DNA of 64,000 nucleotides from assembly GCF_000559085.1 (NCBI RefSeq), contig NZ_JALN02000001.1, positions 5,430,916 to 5,494,915 on the forward strand, in the 5' to 3' direction. Under the pieces are notes generated by a model. The model did not search any database and was not told where the DNA came from. It was given only the letters and a program-made list of their open reading frames with translations. Position 1 is the first letter of the stretch. Each line of letters starts with the position of its first letter. Positions 26,385-36,254 of this stretch are shown piece after piece. Origin of the DNA: Mycolicibacterium aromaticivorans JS19b1 = JCM 16368. Lineage in GTDB: Bacteria > Actinomycetota > Actinomycetes > Mycobacteriales > Mycobacteriaceae. The position numbers were made by a program, and so were the translations under genes.

Positions 26385-27176
26385 CTACTCGGCGAAATAG
26401 CGAAGCCGGGTGATCGACCCACCGGCGGTGCCCAATTCAGCGATCAGCACACCGTCTCGCGGCCCGCGCAGCGACGCCGTCACCGACGAGCCCGCGGCGA
26501 TGGTCTTCGTCCACGAGGCCCCGGCCAGTTCGTCGACGAACGCGCCGAACTTCATCGGGCTCTCCTCACCGCGGGTGATCAGCGCTCCGGATCCAAGGGC
26601 GCGCCAAGCCCGCAACTGATCACCGGCGGTGACCGCGTCGAGGAAGCCGCGCACCGTTCGCTTGCCCCGGAAGCGGGCGCCCCGGAACCCGGAGGCGAAC
26701 CCCAGCGTCCCGCGCCACCGCTGATTGCGGATCAGAGCGAGGCTCAGATCCACCGCCTGCGGAGCCGCCGCCGCCCCGTTGCGGGCGAACTGGACCACCA
26801 TCGCAGGCAGTTCCCAGTAGGCGCGCAACCGCTCGATGCGCCACTCATCGGCGACCTCCCGCAGGTCGTACCGCAGCACCGCCGGGATGTGCATCGTCAC
26901 AGAGGGACCCATCCCGACATCGAGGACGACATCGCGGATCACGGTGGTGTCCGACACGAGGTCGAACTCGTGGCGGAAGACGATCCGGCGCGGCCCGATG
27001 AAGGTGTCGTAGAACCGGCCGATCTGCAGCGGGCCGATGTGCGGCCGCGATCCGACGGGGTCCTCGACTCGGCCGTCATCGGTGAACAATCCGACCCAGC
27101 CGGCACGGTCATGGTCGGCTGCCATCAGCGGGGAGCGGTCGACCACGTCGATGAGTGCCGATCGGGGCGCGGCCAT
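26385..27176 (-). CDS. Uncharacterised protein with an NTF2-like N-terminal part
   Basis: A 263-residue soluble protein. The first 130 residues look like a SnoaL/NTF2-type fold (DHDRAGWVGLFTDDGRVEDPVGSRPHIG, then FYDTFIG). The second half may be another such domain (VRGFLDAVTAGDQLRAWRALG). Its ATG shares one base with the pncA stop (TGATG), so the two genes are co-translated; a GTG one codon earlier is an alternative. No catalytic residues can be named. The link with pncA is positional only. Confidence 0.7.
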   Translation of the reverse strand: MAAPRSALIDVVDRSPLMAADHDRAGWVGLFTDDGRVEDPVGSRPHIGPLQIGRFYDTFIGPRRIVFRHEFDLVSDTTVIRDVVLDVGMGPSVTMHIPAVLRYDLREVADEWRIERLRAYWELPAMVVQFARNGAAAAPQAVDLSLALIRNQRWRGTLGFASGFRGARFRGKRTVRGFLDAVTAGDQLRAWRALGSGALITRGEESPMKFGAFVDELAGASWTKTIAAGSSVTASLRGPRDGVLIAELGTAGGSITRLRYFAE

Positions 27177-27733
27177 CACGCGGTGTGGACCAGTTCGATC
27201 CCGCGGCCGCGCATCTCGTCCAATGCGTCGGCGGTCGACCCGGGCGCGACACCGGCCGTGAGGTCAACCAGCACACGGGTTTTGAAGCCGGCGCGGGTGG
27301 CATCGGCAGCACTTTGGCGCACACAGTAATCAGTGGCGATCCCGGCGATGTCGACTTGGTCGACCCCGCGGGTACGCAGCCAGTCGGCCAGCGAGGTGTG
27401 GTCGACGTGTCCTTCGAAGCCGCTGTAGGCCGCGGTGTGCGCGCCCTTGTGGAACACCGCCTCGATCGGGGTGGTGTCCAGTTCGGGATGGAAATCAGCC
27501 CCGGATGTCCCGGCCACGCAGTGCGCAGGCCACGAATCCGTGAAGTCGGGGTGTTCGGCGAAATGCGCACCGGGATCCACGTGATAGTCCTTCGTGGCCA
27601 CCACGTGGTCGTAGCCGTGGTCACCCGCGAGCAACGCGCTGATCCCGCGCACCACGTCGCCGGCCCCGGCGACGGCCAACGAACCGCCCTCGCAGAAATC
27701 GTTCTGCACGTCGACGATGATCAACGCCCGCAT
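27176..27733 (-). CDS. pncA: Nicotinamidase/pyrazinamidase
   Basis: A 185-residue cysteine hydrolase that converts nicotinamide to nicotinate for NAD salvage; in mycobacteria it also activates pyrazinamide. All key residues of the M. tuberculosis enzyme are in place: catalytic Asp8, Lys96 and Cys137 (one residue shorter than Cys138), and metal ligands Asp49, His51, His57 and His71. ATG 27733 follows a 57-bp divergent gap shared with the fusion gene at 27791. It is co-translated with the next gene. Confidence 0.93.
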   Translation of the reverse strand: MRALIIVDVQNDFCEGGSLAVAGAGDVVRGISALLAGDHGYDHVVATKDYHVDPGAHFAEHPDFTDSWPAHCVAGTSGADFHPELDTTPIEAVFHKGAHTAAYSGFEGHVDHTSLADWLRTRGVDQVDIAGIATDYCVRQSAADATRAGFKTRVLVDLTAGVAPGSTADALDEMRGRGIELVHTA

Positions 27734-27790
27734 CTGCCCACCGTATCGGCAGATCCGAGGCTGTCCAGCCGCAGTACAGTTCGTAGCGAT

Positions 27791-30721
27791 ATGACACCGT
27801 TCGACTTCTTCCAGGCCGAGGAGCTGCCGGTGCCGGCGATCACCGCGGCGCAGGCTCATGACATCGCCACGACGCACTTCGGGATCGACGGCGAGATGAC
27901 CGCGCTGGGCAGCCAGCAGGACGCCAACTTCCTGCTGAGCCGTCCCGGCGGTGAGCCGGTCGGGGTCCTCAAGATCGCCAACCCGGCGTTCTCCCGCATC
28001 GAGATCGAAGCCCAGGACGCGGCGGCGGAGTACCTCACTCGGGCCGGCTGCGACGTGCGTGCCGCGACGAACCTCGCGTTTGCCGGCGTCGACCCGATCG
28101 CCGAGGTGCGCGACGGCAATGGGGCGGTGCTGTACGCCCGGATCATCGCGCACCTGGCCGGCGGCACCTTGAGCGGCGACGGGTACCTCACGCCGGTGCG
28201 CGCGGCGGCGCTCGGCGCCCTGACCGGCCGGACGGTCCGCGCCCTTGCCGACTTCGACCATGCCGGCGTCGACCGCGTGTTGCAGTGGGACCTTCGCCAC
28301 GCCCTGCGCACTGTCGAGGTGCTCGCCGGGCACATGCCCGATCCCGGACGTCGGGAGGTCCTTGAAACCGCGGCGGCCGCCTCGTGGCAGGTGGTCGCCG
28401 AGCTCGCCGACGATCTGCCGATCCAGGTGATCCACGGCGACCTCACCGACGACAACGTGGTGTGCGGCCCACCGGAGGGCGGCCGGCTGCCCGACGGCGT
28501 CATCGACCTGGGCGACCTCACCCGGTCGTGGACCGTGGGCGAACTGGCCATCGCGGTCTCCTCGCTGCTACGCCACGAGGGCGGCGAACCCGTCGCGACC
28601 CTGCCTGCCGTGGCCGCCTTCCACGCGGTGCGTCCGCTGAGCCCCGCCGAAGTCGAAGCACTGTGGCCGCTGGTGGTGCTGCGGGCGGCGGTTCTGGTGG
28701 TCAGCGGTATCCACCAGGCCTCGATCGACGTCGACAACGCCTACGCCACGGGCGCCCTGGACTACGAGTGGAGGATCTTCGAGCGCGCCATCGAGGTACC
28801 CACCGATGTCATGACCGCCACCATCCGCGCGGCACTCGGAGCGGCCCAGCCCCTCGAGCCGCCACCCGTGGCCACCCCCCTGATCGGCGGCCTTGCGCCG
28901 AAGACCGTGGTGCGACTGGACCTGTCGTCCGAGGCCGACGCATTGGATGCCGGCCGATGGCTGAGCGCGGACTGCGAAGACGATCTGGCTGCCGAGGCGC
29001 TGGCCGGCGGCGCCGCTGCGGTTGTGACGATGTTCGGCCAGCCCCGCATGACGCGGTCGGCGCCGCTGAGTCCGGAGTCGTCGGCCACCGTCGGCACCGG
29101 CCTGGACGTGTGGCTGGCCGTGCCGTCACCGATCACCGCGCCCTGGGACTGCGTGGTCGACACAACCGCCGACGACAGTCTCACCTTCACCGGCACCGCG
29201 GGAACGGTGCAGGTGCGCGGGCGCCTGCGCGTCGGCGATCAGGTCCGCTCCGGCGGCTGCGTCACCGCGGGCGCAGTGCTCGGCAAGGTCGAGGGTCGAG
29301 CCTGGATCCAGTGGCGCAGCGGTCCCGACATCGAGGTCCCCGACTTCGTTCGCCCCGAATACGGCGCGGGGTGGCTGAGCCTGGTGGAGAACCCGAACGC
29401 GCTGCTCGGGCTGCCCGCCGTCGCGGCCGCGGCCGACGACAGCGAGGCATTGTGGCGCCGCCGGGCGGATTCGTTCGCCACGGTCCAGGAGCACTACTAC
29501 CTCAATCCGCCCCGCATCGAACGCGGCTGGCGCGAGCACATGGTGTCCACCGAGGCCCGCAGTTACCTCGACATGGTCAACAACGTCGCGCTCCTCGGCC
29601 ACGGTCATCCGGTGCTCGCCGACGCCGTCGCGCGCCAGTGGCGGCGACTCAACACCAATTCGCGATTCAACTACGCCGCGGTGGTGGCGCTCTCGGAGCG
29701 GTTGGCCGCCACCCTGCCGGATCCGTTGGACACGGTATTCCTGGTGAACTCCGGCTCGGAGGCCGGCGACCTGGCGCTGCGGCTGGCGATGGCCACGACC
29801 GGGCGCCATGACGTGGTCTCGATGGCCGAGGCCTACCACGGCTGGACGTATGCCACCGACGCCGTGTCGACGTCGGTGGCCGACAACCCGAATGCTCTGG
29901 CCACCAGGCCGAACTGGGTCCATACCGTGCCCTCCCCCAACGCCTACCGCGGCGAGTACCGCGGGCCGGACGCCGGACGCTACGCACCCGAGGCGGTCGA
30001 CATCATCGAACGCCTTGCCGCACAGGGCAATCCGCCGGCCGCGTTCATCTGCGAGCCGTTCTACGGAAACGCAGGCGGCATGGCGCTGCCCGACGGCTAC
30101 CTCACGGCGGTTTACGCCGCGGTCCGAGCCGCGGGTGGGCTGGCCATCGCCGACGAGGTGCAGGTCGGCTACGGCCGCACCGGCCGCTGGTTCTGGAGCT
30201 TCCAGCAGCAGGACGTGGTGCCCGACATCGTCACGGTGGCCAAGGCGATGGGCAACGGTCAGCCGCTCGGCGCGGTCATCACGACGCGTGAGATCGCCGA
30301 GCGGTACCGCACCCAGGGCTACTTCTTCTCCTCCGCAGGCGGCAGCCCGGTGTCCTGTGTGGTCGGCCTGACGGTGCTCGACCTGCTGGAGAAAGAGGGT
30401 CTGCAGCACAACGCCCTGGTCGTCGGGGACCATCTCAAAACACGCATCGAGGAGCTGGCGAGCCGCCACGATCTGATCGGAACCGTGCACGGCAGCGGGC
30501 TCTACATGGGTGTCGAGCTGGTCCGCGACCGCGCGACGCTGGAACCCGCCGTCTCCGAGACCGCGGCGATCTGCGAACGGCTGCTCGGACTCGGTGTGAT
30601 CGTGCAGCCGACGGGTGACCGGCAGAACGTGCTGAAGGTCAAACCGCCGATGTGCATCACCCGGGAGTCGGCGGACTTCTTCGTCGACATGCTCGACCGG
30701 GTGCTGAACACCGGGTGGTGA
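27791..30721 (+). CDS. Three-domain fusion: sugar/amino-alcohol kinase-like, middle domain, class III aminotransferase-like
   Basis: A 976-residue protein. Residues 1-340 form an aminoglycoside-phosphotransferase/hydroxylysine-kinase-like domain with the catalytic motif HGDLTDDN (His215-Asn222) and a metal-binding DLGDL. Residues about 400-500 look like a beta-rich M23/lipoyl-like module (GRLRVGDQVRSGG). Residues about 540-976 are a class III PLP enzyme with NSGSEAGDLALRLA, ADEVQVGYGRTG and the Schiff-base Lys818 in VAKAMGNGQPLGA. Similar fusions exist in bacteria; the C-terminal part resembles phospho-lyases of the ethanolamine-phosphate/phosphohydroxylysine type, so phosphorylation followed by elimination of an amino alcohol is a reasonable guess. 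The substrate is unknown. Confidence 0.82.
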   Translation: MTPFDFFQAEELPVPAITAAQAHDIATTHFGIDGEMTALGSQQDANFLLSRPGGEPVGVLKIANPAFSRIEIEAQDAAAEYLTRAGCDVRAATNLAFAGVDPIAEVRDGNGAVLYARIIAHLAGGTLSGDGYLTPVRAAALGALTGRTVRALADFDHAGVDRVLQWDLRHALRTVEVLAGHMPDPGRREVLETAAAASWQVVAELADDLPIQVIHGDLTDDNVVCGPPEGGRLPDGVIDLGDLTRSWTVGELAIAVSSLLRHEGGEPVATLPAVAAFHAVRPLSPAEVEALWPLVVLRAAVLVVSGIHQASIDVDNAYATGALDYEWRIFERAIEVPTDVMTATIRAALGAAQPLEPPPVATPLIGGLAPKTVVRLDLSSEADALDAGRWLSADCEDDLAAEALAGGAAAVVTMFGQPRMTRSAPLSPESSATVGTGLDVWLAVPSPITAPWDCVVDTTADDSLTFTGTAGTVQVRGRLRVGDQVRSGGCVTAGAVLGKVEGRAWIQWRSGPDIEVPDFVRPEYGAGWLSLVENPNALLGLPAVAAAADDSEALWRRRADSFATVQEHYYLNPPRIERGWREHMVSTEARSYLDMVNNVALLGHGHPVLADAVARQWRRLNTNSRFNYAAVVALSERLAATLPDPLDTVFLVNSGSEAGDLALRLAMATTGRHDVVSMAEAYHGWTYATDAVSTSVADNPNALATRPNWVHTVPSPNAYRGEYRGPDAGRYAPEAVDIIERLAAQGNPPAAFICEPFYGNAGGMALPDGYLTAVYAAVRAAGGLAIADEVQVGYGRTGRWFWSFQQQDVVPDIVTVAKAMGNGQPLGAVITTREIAERYRTQGYFFSSAGGSPVSCVVGLTVLDLLEKEGLQHNALVVGDHLKTRIEELASRHDLIGTVHGSGLYMGVELVRDRATLEPAVSETAAICERLLGLGVIVQPTGDRQNVLKVKPPMCITRESADFFVDMLDRVLNTGW

Positions 30722-30722
30722 A

Positions 30723-31436
30723 TCAGCCCGTCGAGGTTCGCGTCGCCAGCCAGTCACGCTGAGCACGCACGAACGGCGCGTCGACCACCGCGCCGTGTCC
30801 GGGCACGTATAGCCCGTCGTCGCCGCCGAGTTCGAGGAGCCGGTCCAGCGCGCGCGGCCAGGCCGGCAGGTCGGAGCCGGCGTCGATCGCCGGGTCGGCG
30901 GACTCTTCGACCAGGTCGCCGCAGAAGACGACCGCGCACTCACCTGCCACCACCGGCGGAACGACGGCCACCAGATCGTGGTCGGTATGGCCTGGTCCCG
31001 GCAGTTCGAGGTGCACGCTGCGGCCGCCGAGGTCCAGGTCAGCGGCCGTCACGGTGTGGTCGGGTGCCCGGAGGGCGGCGATCGCGTGGTCCAGCAGGTC
31101 CGGTTCGGTCCCATATCGCAGGGCGTGGGCACGAACCTCGCCGATTCCGGTGGTCAGCGCGCGGGTGACGGCGGCGGGCGAATACAGGACGGCAGTACCG
31201 AAACCCGCCGAGCCCAGGATGTGGTCGAAGTGGTGGTGGGTCAGCACCACGTCGGTGACCGGAGCACCGGTGATGTCGACGACGTCGTCGGCGATCTGAG
31301 CTGCTTCGGAAAGCGTTGTACCGCAATCGATCAGCAAATTCCGGCGTTCGCCTCGAACCAATCCGACCGTGACGTCGAGAAAGGCCAGCCGGCAGCGGTA
31401 TACACCATCGGTCAGCGTTTCCCAGAGGAGGTGCAT
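30723..31436 (-). CDS. Metallo-beta-lactamase-fold hydrolase
   Basis: A 237-residue MBL-fold protein with the metal-binding motif THHHFDHILG (HxHxDH), a further His in GPGHTDHD, FCGDLVEES and the C-terminal VPGHGAVVD. These supply a full two-metal site. The family includes glyoxalase II-like thioesterases and lactonases; the substrate cannot be told. ATG 31436 is preferred over a GTG one codon upstream. It converges on the fusion gene with a one-base gap. Its promoter region faces the cassette at 31483. Confidence 0.85.
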   Translation of the reverse strand: MHLLWETLTDGVYRCRLAFLDVTVGLVRGERRNLLIDCGTTLSEAAQIADDVVDITGAPVTDVVLTHHHFDHILGSAGFGTAVLYSPAAVTRALTTGIGEVRAHALRYGTEPDLLDHAIAALRAPDHTVTAADLDLGGRSVHLELPGPGHTDHDLVAVVPPVVAGECAVVFCGDLVEESADPAIDAGSDLPAWPRALDRLLELGGDDGLYVPGHGAVVDAPFVRAQRDWLATRTSTG

Positions 31437-31482
31437 CACAGGAAAGGTAGACCCTGGCCTACGGTGGTGGTGGGCACTTACG

Positions 31483-31511
31483 TTGCACTGTGTAGCTAAG
31501 CGAATTATAGT
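31483..31511 (+). promoter_or_regulatory. Sigma-A-type promoter of the glycosyltransferase cassette
   Basis: TTGCAC (31483-31488) and TATAGT (31506-31511) are separated by exactly 17 bp and are among the best consensus matches in the window. The start codon lies 114 bp downstream, leaving a leader of about 107 bases. The 16-bp operator-like element begins three bases after the -10 box. Confidence 0.65.
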
Positions 31512-31513
31512 CC

Positions 31514-31529
31514 AGACACATGTCCAGAC
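31514..31529. promoter_or_regulatory. Operator-like element at the cassette transcription start
   Basis: AGACACATGTCCAGAC covers the likely transcription start of the promoter at 31483. The core GACACATGTC is palindromic except for its centre. The complement occurs at 35422-35437 with one mismatch, over the start codon of the local TetR gene. The sequence GTCCAGACA is also repeated directly 12 bp apart here (31510 and 31522). Confidence 0.6.
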
Positions 31530-31625
31530 AGTTCGCTGACCGTGTCCGGTTACTTACACGATGACATATGCGAGCTCGGCGGGTAGTTCAGCCGTATCAG
31601 TCACGGACGTTGCAGGAGCGTGAAC

Positions 31626-32897
31626 ATGCGGATTGCGTTGCTGTCCTACCGCAGCAAAACCCACTGTGGCGGGCAGGGCGTCTACGTCCGGCACTTGAGC
31701 CGCGGACTGGTTGAACTCGGTCATGACGTCGAGGTGTTCTCCGGTCAGCCCTATCCCGAGATCCTCGACCCGCGGGTTCGGCTGACCAAGGTACCCAGCC
31801 TGGACCTCTACCGGGAACCCGACCCGTTCCGGGTGCCACACCCCAGCGAGATCCGTGACCGCTTCGACGCTCTCGAACTGGCCACGATGTGGACATCCGG
31901 CTTTCCCGAACCTCGCACCTTCAGCCTCCGCGCCGCCCGGCTGCTGGCCGCCCGCCTCGGCGAGTTCGACGTGGTGCACGACAACCAGTGCCTGGGCACC
32001 GGCCTGCTCCGCATCGCCGACATGGGTCTGCCCGTCGTGGCCACCGTGCACCACCCGATCACCCGGGACCGCGTTCTCGACCTCGCCGCGGCCAAATGGT
32101 GGCGAAAGCCGTTGGTGCACAGGTGGTATGGCTTCGCGCAGATGCAGAAGAAGGTCGCCCGCCGTATTCCCGACCTGCTCACCGTGTCATCGTCTTCGGC
32201 CACCGATATCGCCGACGATTTCGGCGTGAGCCCGCAGCAGTTGCGCGTGGTGCCGCTCGGGGTGGACACCGAACTGTTCAAGCCCTCGGAATTGCCGCGG
32301 GTGCCGGGCCGCATCATTGCGATCTCCAGCGCGGATCGTCCATTGAAGGGCATCGGGCACCTGCTGAACGCAGTGGCCAAGCTGCGCACCGAGCACGACC
32401 TCGAGTTGCAACTGGTGGCCAAACTGGAGCCAAACGGGCCGACCGAGAAGCTGATCGCCGAATTGGGTATCAGCGATATCGTGCACACCTCCAGCGGCTT
32501 GTCCGACGAGGAGCTCGCGGGCCTGTTCGCCTCGGCTGAAATCGCCTGCATCCCCTCGCTTTACGAAGGTTTCTCCCTGCCCGCGGTGGAGGCAATGGCC
32601 AGCGGTACCCCCATTGTGGCGAGTCGGGCCGGCGCGCTGCCGGAGGTCCTGGGCCCCGACGGTGAGTGCGCCGACCTGGTGACGCCGGGCGATGTCAAAG
32701 AGCTGACCGCCGCACTCGGCAGACTGCTGGAATCCCCCGCCCGCCGTCAGTGGCTGGGCACCGCGGGCCGGCGCCGCGCGCTCGACGTGTTCAGCTGGGA
32801 GTCCGTGGCCGCGCAGACCGTTCGGGTCTACGAACAGGCGATCGCCCGGACCGGGCGCGTGACCAACTCTGTCGAGGCGGTGGACGAATCATGCTGA
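31626..32897 (+). CDS. Glycosyltransferase family 4-type protein
   Basis: A 423-residue GT-B enzyme. The N-terminal acceptor domain begins MRIALLSYRSKTHCGGQGVYV. The C-terminal donor domain has VVPLGVDTELFKP, SADRPLKGIGHLL and the GT4 signature PSLYEGFSLPAVEAMASGTPIV (E-x7-E type). Such enzymes transfer a sugar from a nucleotide sugar in the cytosol with retention of configuration. ATG 31626 has AGGAG about eight bases upstream. The gene overlaps the following methyltransferase by seven bases. Donor and acceptor are unknown; the cassette suggests a methylated sugar or glycolipid. Confidence 0.87.
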   Translation: MRIALLSYRSKTHCGGQGVYVRHLSRGLVELGHDVEVFSGQPYPEILDPRVRLTKVPSLDLYREPDPFRVPHPSEIRDRFDALELATMWTSGFPEPRTFSLRAARLLAARLGEFDVVHDNQCLGTGLLRIADMGLPVVATVHHPITRDRVLDLAAAKWWRKPLVHRWYGFAQMQKKVARRIPDLLTVSSSSATDIADDFGVSPQQLRVVPLGVDTELFKPSELPRVPGRIIAISSADRPLKGIGHLLNAVAKLRTEHDLELQLVAKLEPNGPTEKLIAELGISDIVHTSSGLSDEELAGLFASAEIACIPSLYEGFSLPAVEAMASGTPIVASRAGALPEVLGPDGECADLVTPGDVKELTAALGRLLESPARRQWLGTAGRRRALDVFSWESVAAQTVRVYEQAIARTGRVTNSVEAVDESC

Positions 32898-33605
32898 CCG
32901 TCGACTATGACCGGCTCGCTGTCGGAATGGGAACCAAGGTCATCGACGTCGGTGCGGGCGCCGGACGGCACAGCTACGAGGCCTACCGGCGCGGCGCCGA
33001 TGTGATCGCCTTCGATATGGACGCCGAAGGACTTGCCGAAGTCGACACCTTGCTGCAGGCCATGGGCGAGGCCGGCGAGGCACCCGCATCGGCCAAGGCT
33101 CAGGTCGTGGTCGGCGATGCGCTGGCGTTGCCCTACCCGGATGGCGAATTCGACGTTGTGATCGCCTCGGAGATCCTGGAGCACATCCCCTCCGACGACA
33201 CCGCAATCGCCGAGCTGATTCGCGTTCTCAAGCCCGGCGGCAAGCTTGCGGTGACGGTGCCGCGGTGGCTGCCCGAGAAGATCTGCTGGCTGCTGTCCGA
33301 CGAATACCACGCCAACGAGGGCGGCCACATCCGGATTTATAAGGCCGACGAACTGCGCGACAAGCTGGTTCGCGGTGGCCTGGAGTTCACCCACTCCCAT
33401 CACGCGCACGCCCTGCACTCACCGTTCTGGTGGCTCAAATGCGCGGTCGGAGTGGAGAAACCGAACCACCCCGCCGTCAAGGCATATCACCAGCTGCTGG
33501 TGTGGGACATGATGTCGCGGCCGGCGGTGACCAGACTGGCAGAATCCGCGCTCAATCCGCTGGTCGGCAAGAGTGTGGCCCTCTACTTCGAGAAGCCGTT
33601 CACGA

Positions 33606-33622
<17 letters not shown>
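32891..33622 (+). CDS. SAM-dependent methyltransferase, class I
   Basis: A 243-residue methyltransferase with glycine-rich motif VIDVGAGAGRHS near residue 18, acidic FDMDAEGL, then GDALALPYPDGEFDVVIASEILEHI, which is the Methyltransf_11 pattern. The N-terminus is short, so the SAM fold begins almost at once. It overlaps the glycosyltransferase gene by seven bases and the next gene by 17, so all three are translated together. The C-terminal part (HALHSPFWWLKCAVGVEKP) is aromatic and basic and may bind membrane or a lipid-linked acceptor. Confidence 0.85.
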
Positions 33623-35358
<1,736 letters not shown>

Positions 35359-35421
35359 CTAGCCCTTACGCATGGTCCATGGCCAGCGCGCACCTTGTCG
35401 GTGCAGGTCAGTTGTAGTAGC

Positions 35422-35437
35422 GTCCGGACATGTGTCT
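35422..35437. promoter_or_regulatory. Operator-like element over the TetR start codon
   Basis: GTCCGGACATGTGTCT is the reverse complement of AGACACATGTCCGGAC, matching the element at 31514 at 15 of 16 positions. It spans the GTG start codon of the TetR gene, so bound protein would block its own leaderless or near-leaderless transcription. Confidence 0.6.
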
Positions 35438-36010
35438 GATCCGGTAGCTCGGGAATCAACGCGACGCCGGTTGACCGCAAAGCAGGCCGCTACGGTGGAC
35501 CGCTTGGGCCGCGCTGCGGTCGAGGTGCTGAGCCGAGAAGGTTTCTCCGGGCTGACGATCCGGATGGTCGCTGCCGAGGCCGGGGTCGGCGCGGCCACCG
35601 CCTACACGTACTTCTCGTCGAAAGAGCATCTTGTCGCCGAGGTGTTCTGGCGCCGCCTGGCGTCGACACCGGCACCGCCGGACGAGTCCCCGGACCCGGT
35701 CGACCGCGTGGTCGGCGTGCTTCGGCATATCGCACTGCTGGTTGCCGACGAGCCGGAATTGGCGGGCGCGGTCACCACCGCTCTGCTCGGCAAGGATCCC
35801 GATGTCGAGCATCTGCGGTTCCGGATCGGCCGTGAGATACACCAGCGGCTCAGCACAGCACTTGGGGCACAGTGTGATTCGGATGCCGATGTGATCGAGT
35901 CGCTCGAGCAGCTCTACGCAGGAGCGCTGGTGCGAGCCGGCATGGGGTACGCGTCCTACACCGAGATCGCCAGCCGCCTCGAGGCATCCGCTCGCTTGCT
36001 TCTGACTTGA
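35432..36010 (+). CDS. TetR/AcrR family regulator of the glycosyltransferase cassette
   Basis: A 192-residue TetR protein. A basic N-terminal arm (ARESTRRRLTAKQA) precedes the HTH region LTIRMVAAEAGVGAATAYTY. A helical ligand domain follows. I use GTG 35432; an upstream in-frame start at 35372 would cross the divergent gap and lacks conservation. No ribosome site precedes the GTG, consistent with a leaderless transcript. The start codon lies inside the palindrome at 35422, a near-copy of which covers the cassette promoter, so this is the likely repressor of the cassette and the divergent methyltransferase. Confidence 0.84.
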   Translation: MSDPVARESTRRRLTAKQAATVDRLGRAAVEVLSREGFSGLTIRMVAAEAGVGAATAYTYFSSKEHLVAEVFWRRLASTPAPPDESPDPVDRVVGVLRHIALLVADEPELAGAVTTALLGKDPDVEHLRFRIGREIHQRLSTALGAQCDSDADVIESLEQLYAGALVRAGMGYASYTEIASRLEASARLLLT

Positions 36011-36035
36011 GGTTTCGACCGGCGATCGCCCGGGC

Positions 36036-36211
36036 ATGACGAGCAGACGGATGTCGACCATCCTGAAGCCGACCAACGGTGGGACGCCTCGGCCCGGTCC
36101 GAGACCGAGGCCGCAAGTCCGGCGTTCAACCTCGCCGGCATCGTGACCGCCGTGGTGATGCTGGCGGCCTGGGTGGTGTTCCCGCTGTGGATGCGCCGCC
36201 TCGACACCTGA
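36036..36211 (+). pseudogene. Small single-span membrane protein, frame broken just after the start codon
   Basis: The reading frame ending at TGA 36209 encodes about 56 residues: an acidic, polar start (DEQTDVDHPEADQRWD) and one membrane helix (NLAGIVTAVVMLAAWVVF), ending PLWMRRLDT. It has no start codon of its own after the upstream TGA. Adding one base after ATG-AC at 36036-36040 would give a natural 58-residue protein starting MTEQTDVDHPEAD. The span is 176 bp, one short of a multiple of three. It is thus either a sequencing error or a recent frameshift. Reading through from the TetR stop codon (same frame) is less likely. Confidence 0.55.
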
Positions 36212-36254
36212 GCCTCCGGGTTTGACCGGCGAGCCGGTTGGGAACACCCGCGCC

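Noticed and set aside
29126..30943. 605-codon open frame opposite the kinase/aminotransferase fusion
   Set aside because: It has no family-like sequence, and the plus-strand gene is clear.
36011..36211. Programmed stop-codon readthrough of the TetR gene
   Set aside because: The frame is continuous, but a membrane helix on a TetR protein is unlikely and a one-base repair gives a normal small protein.
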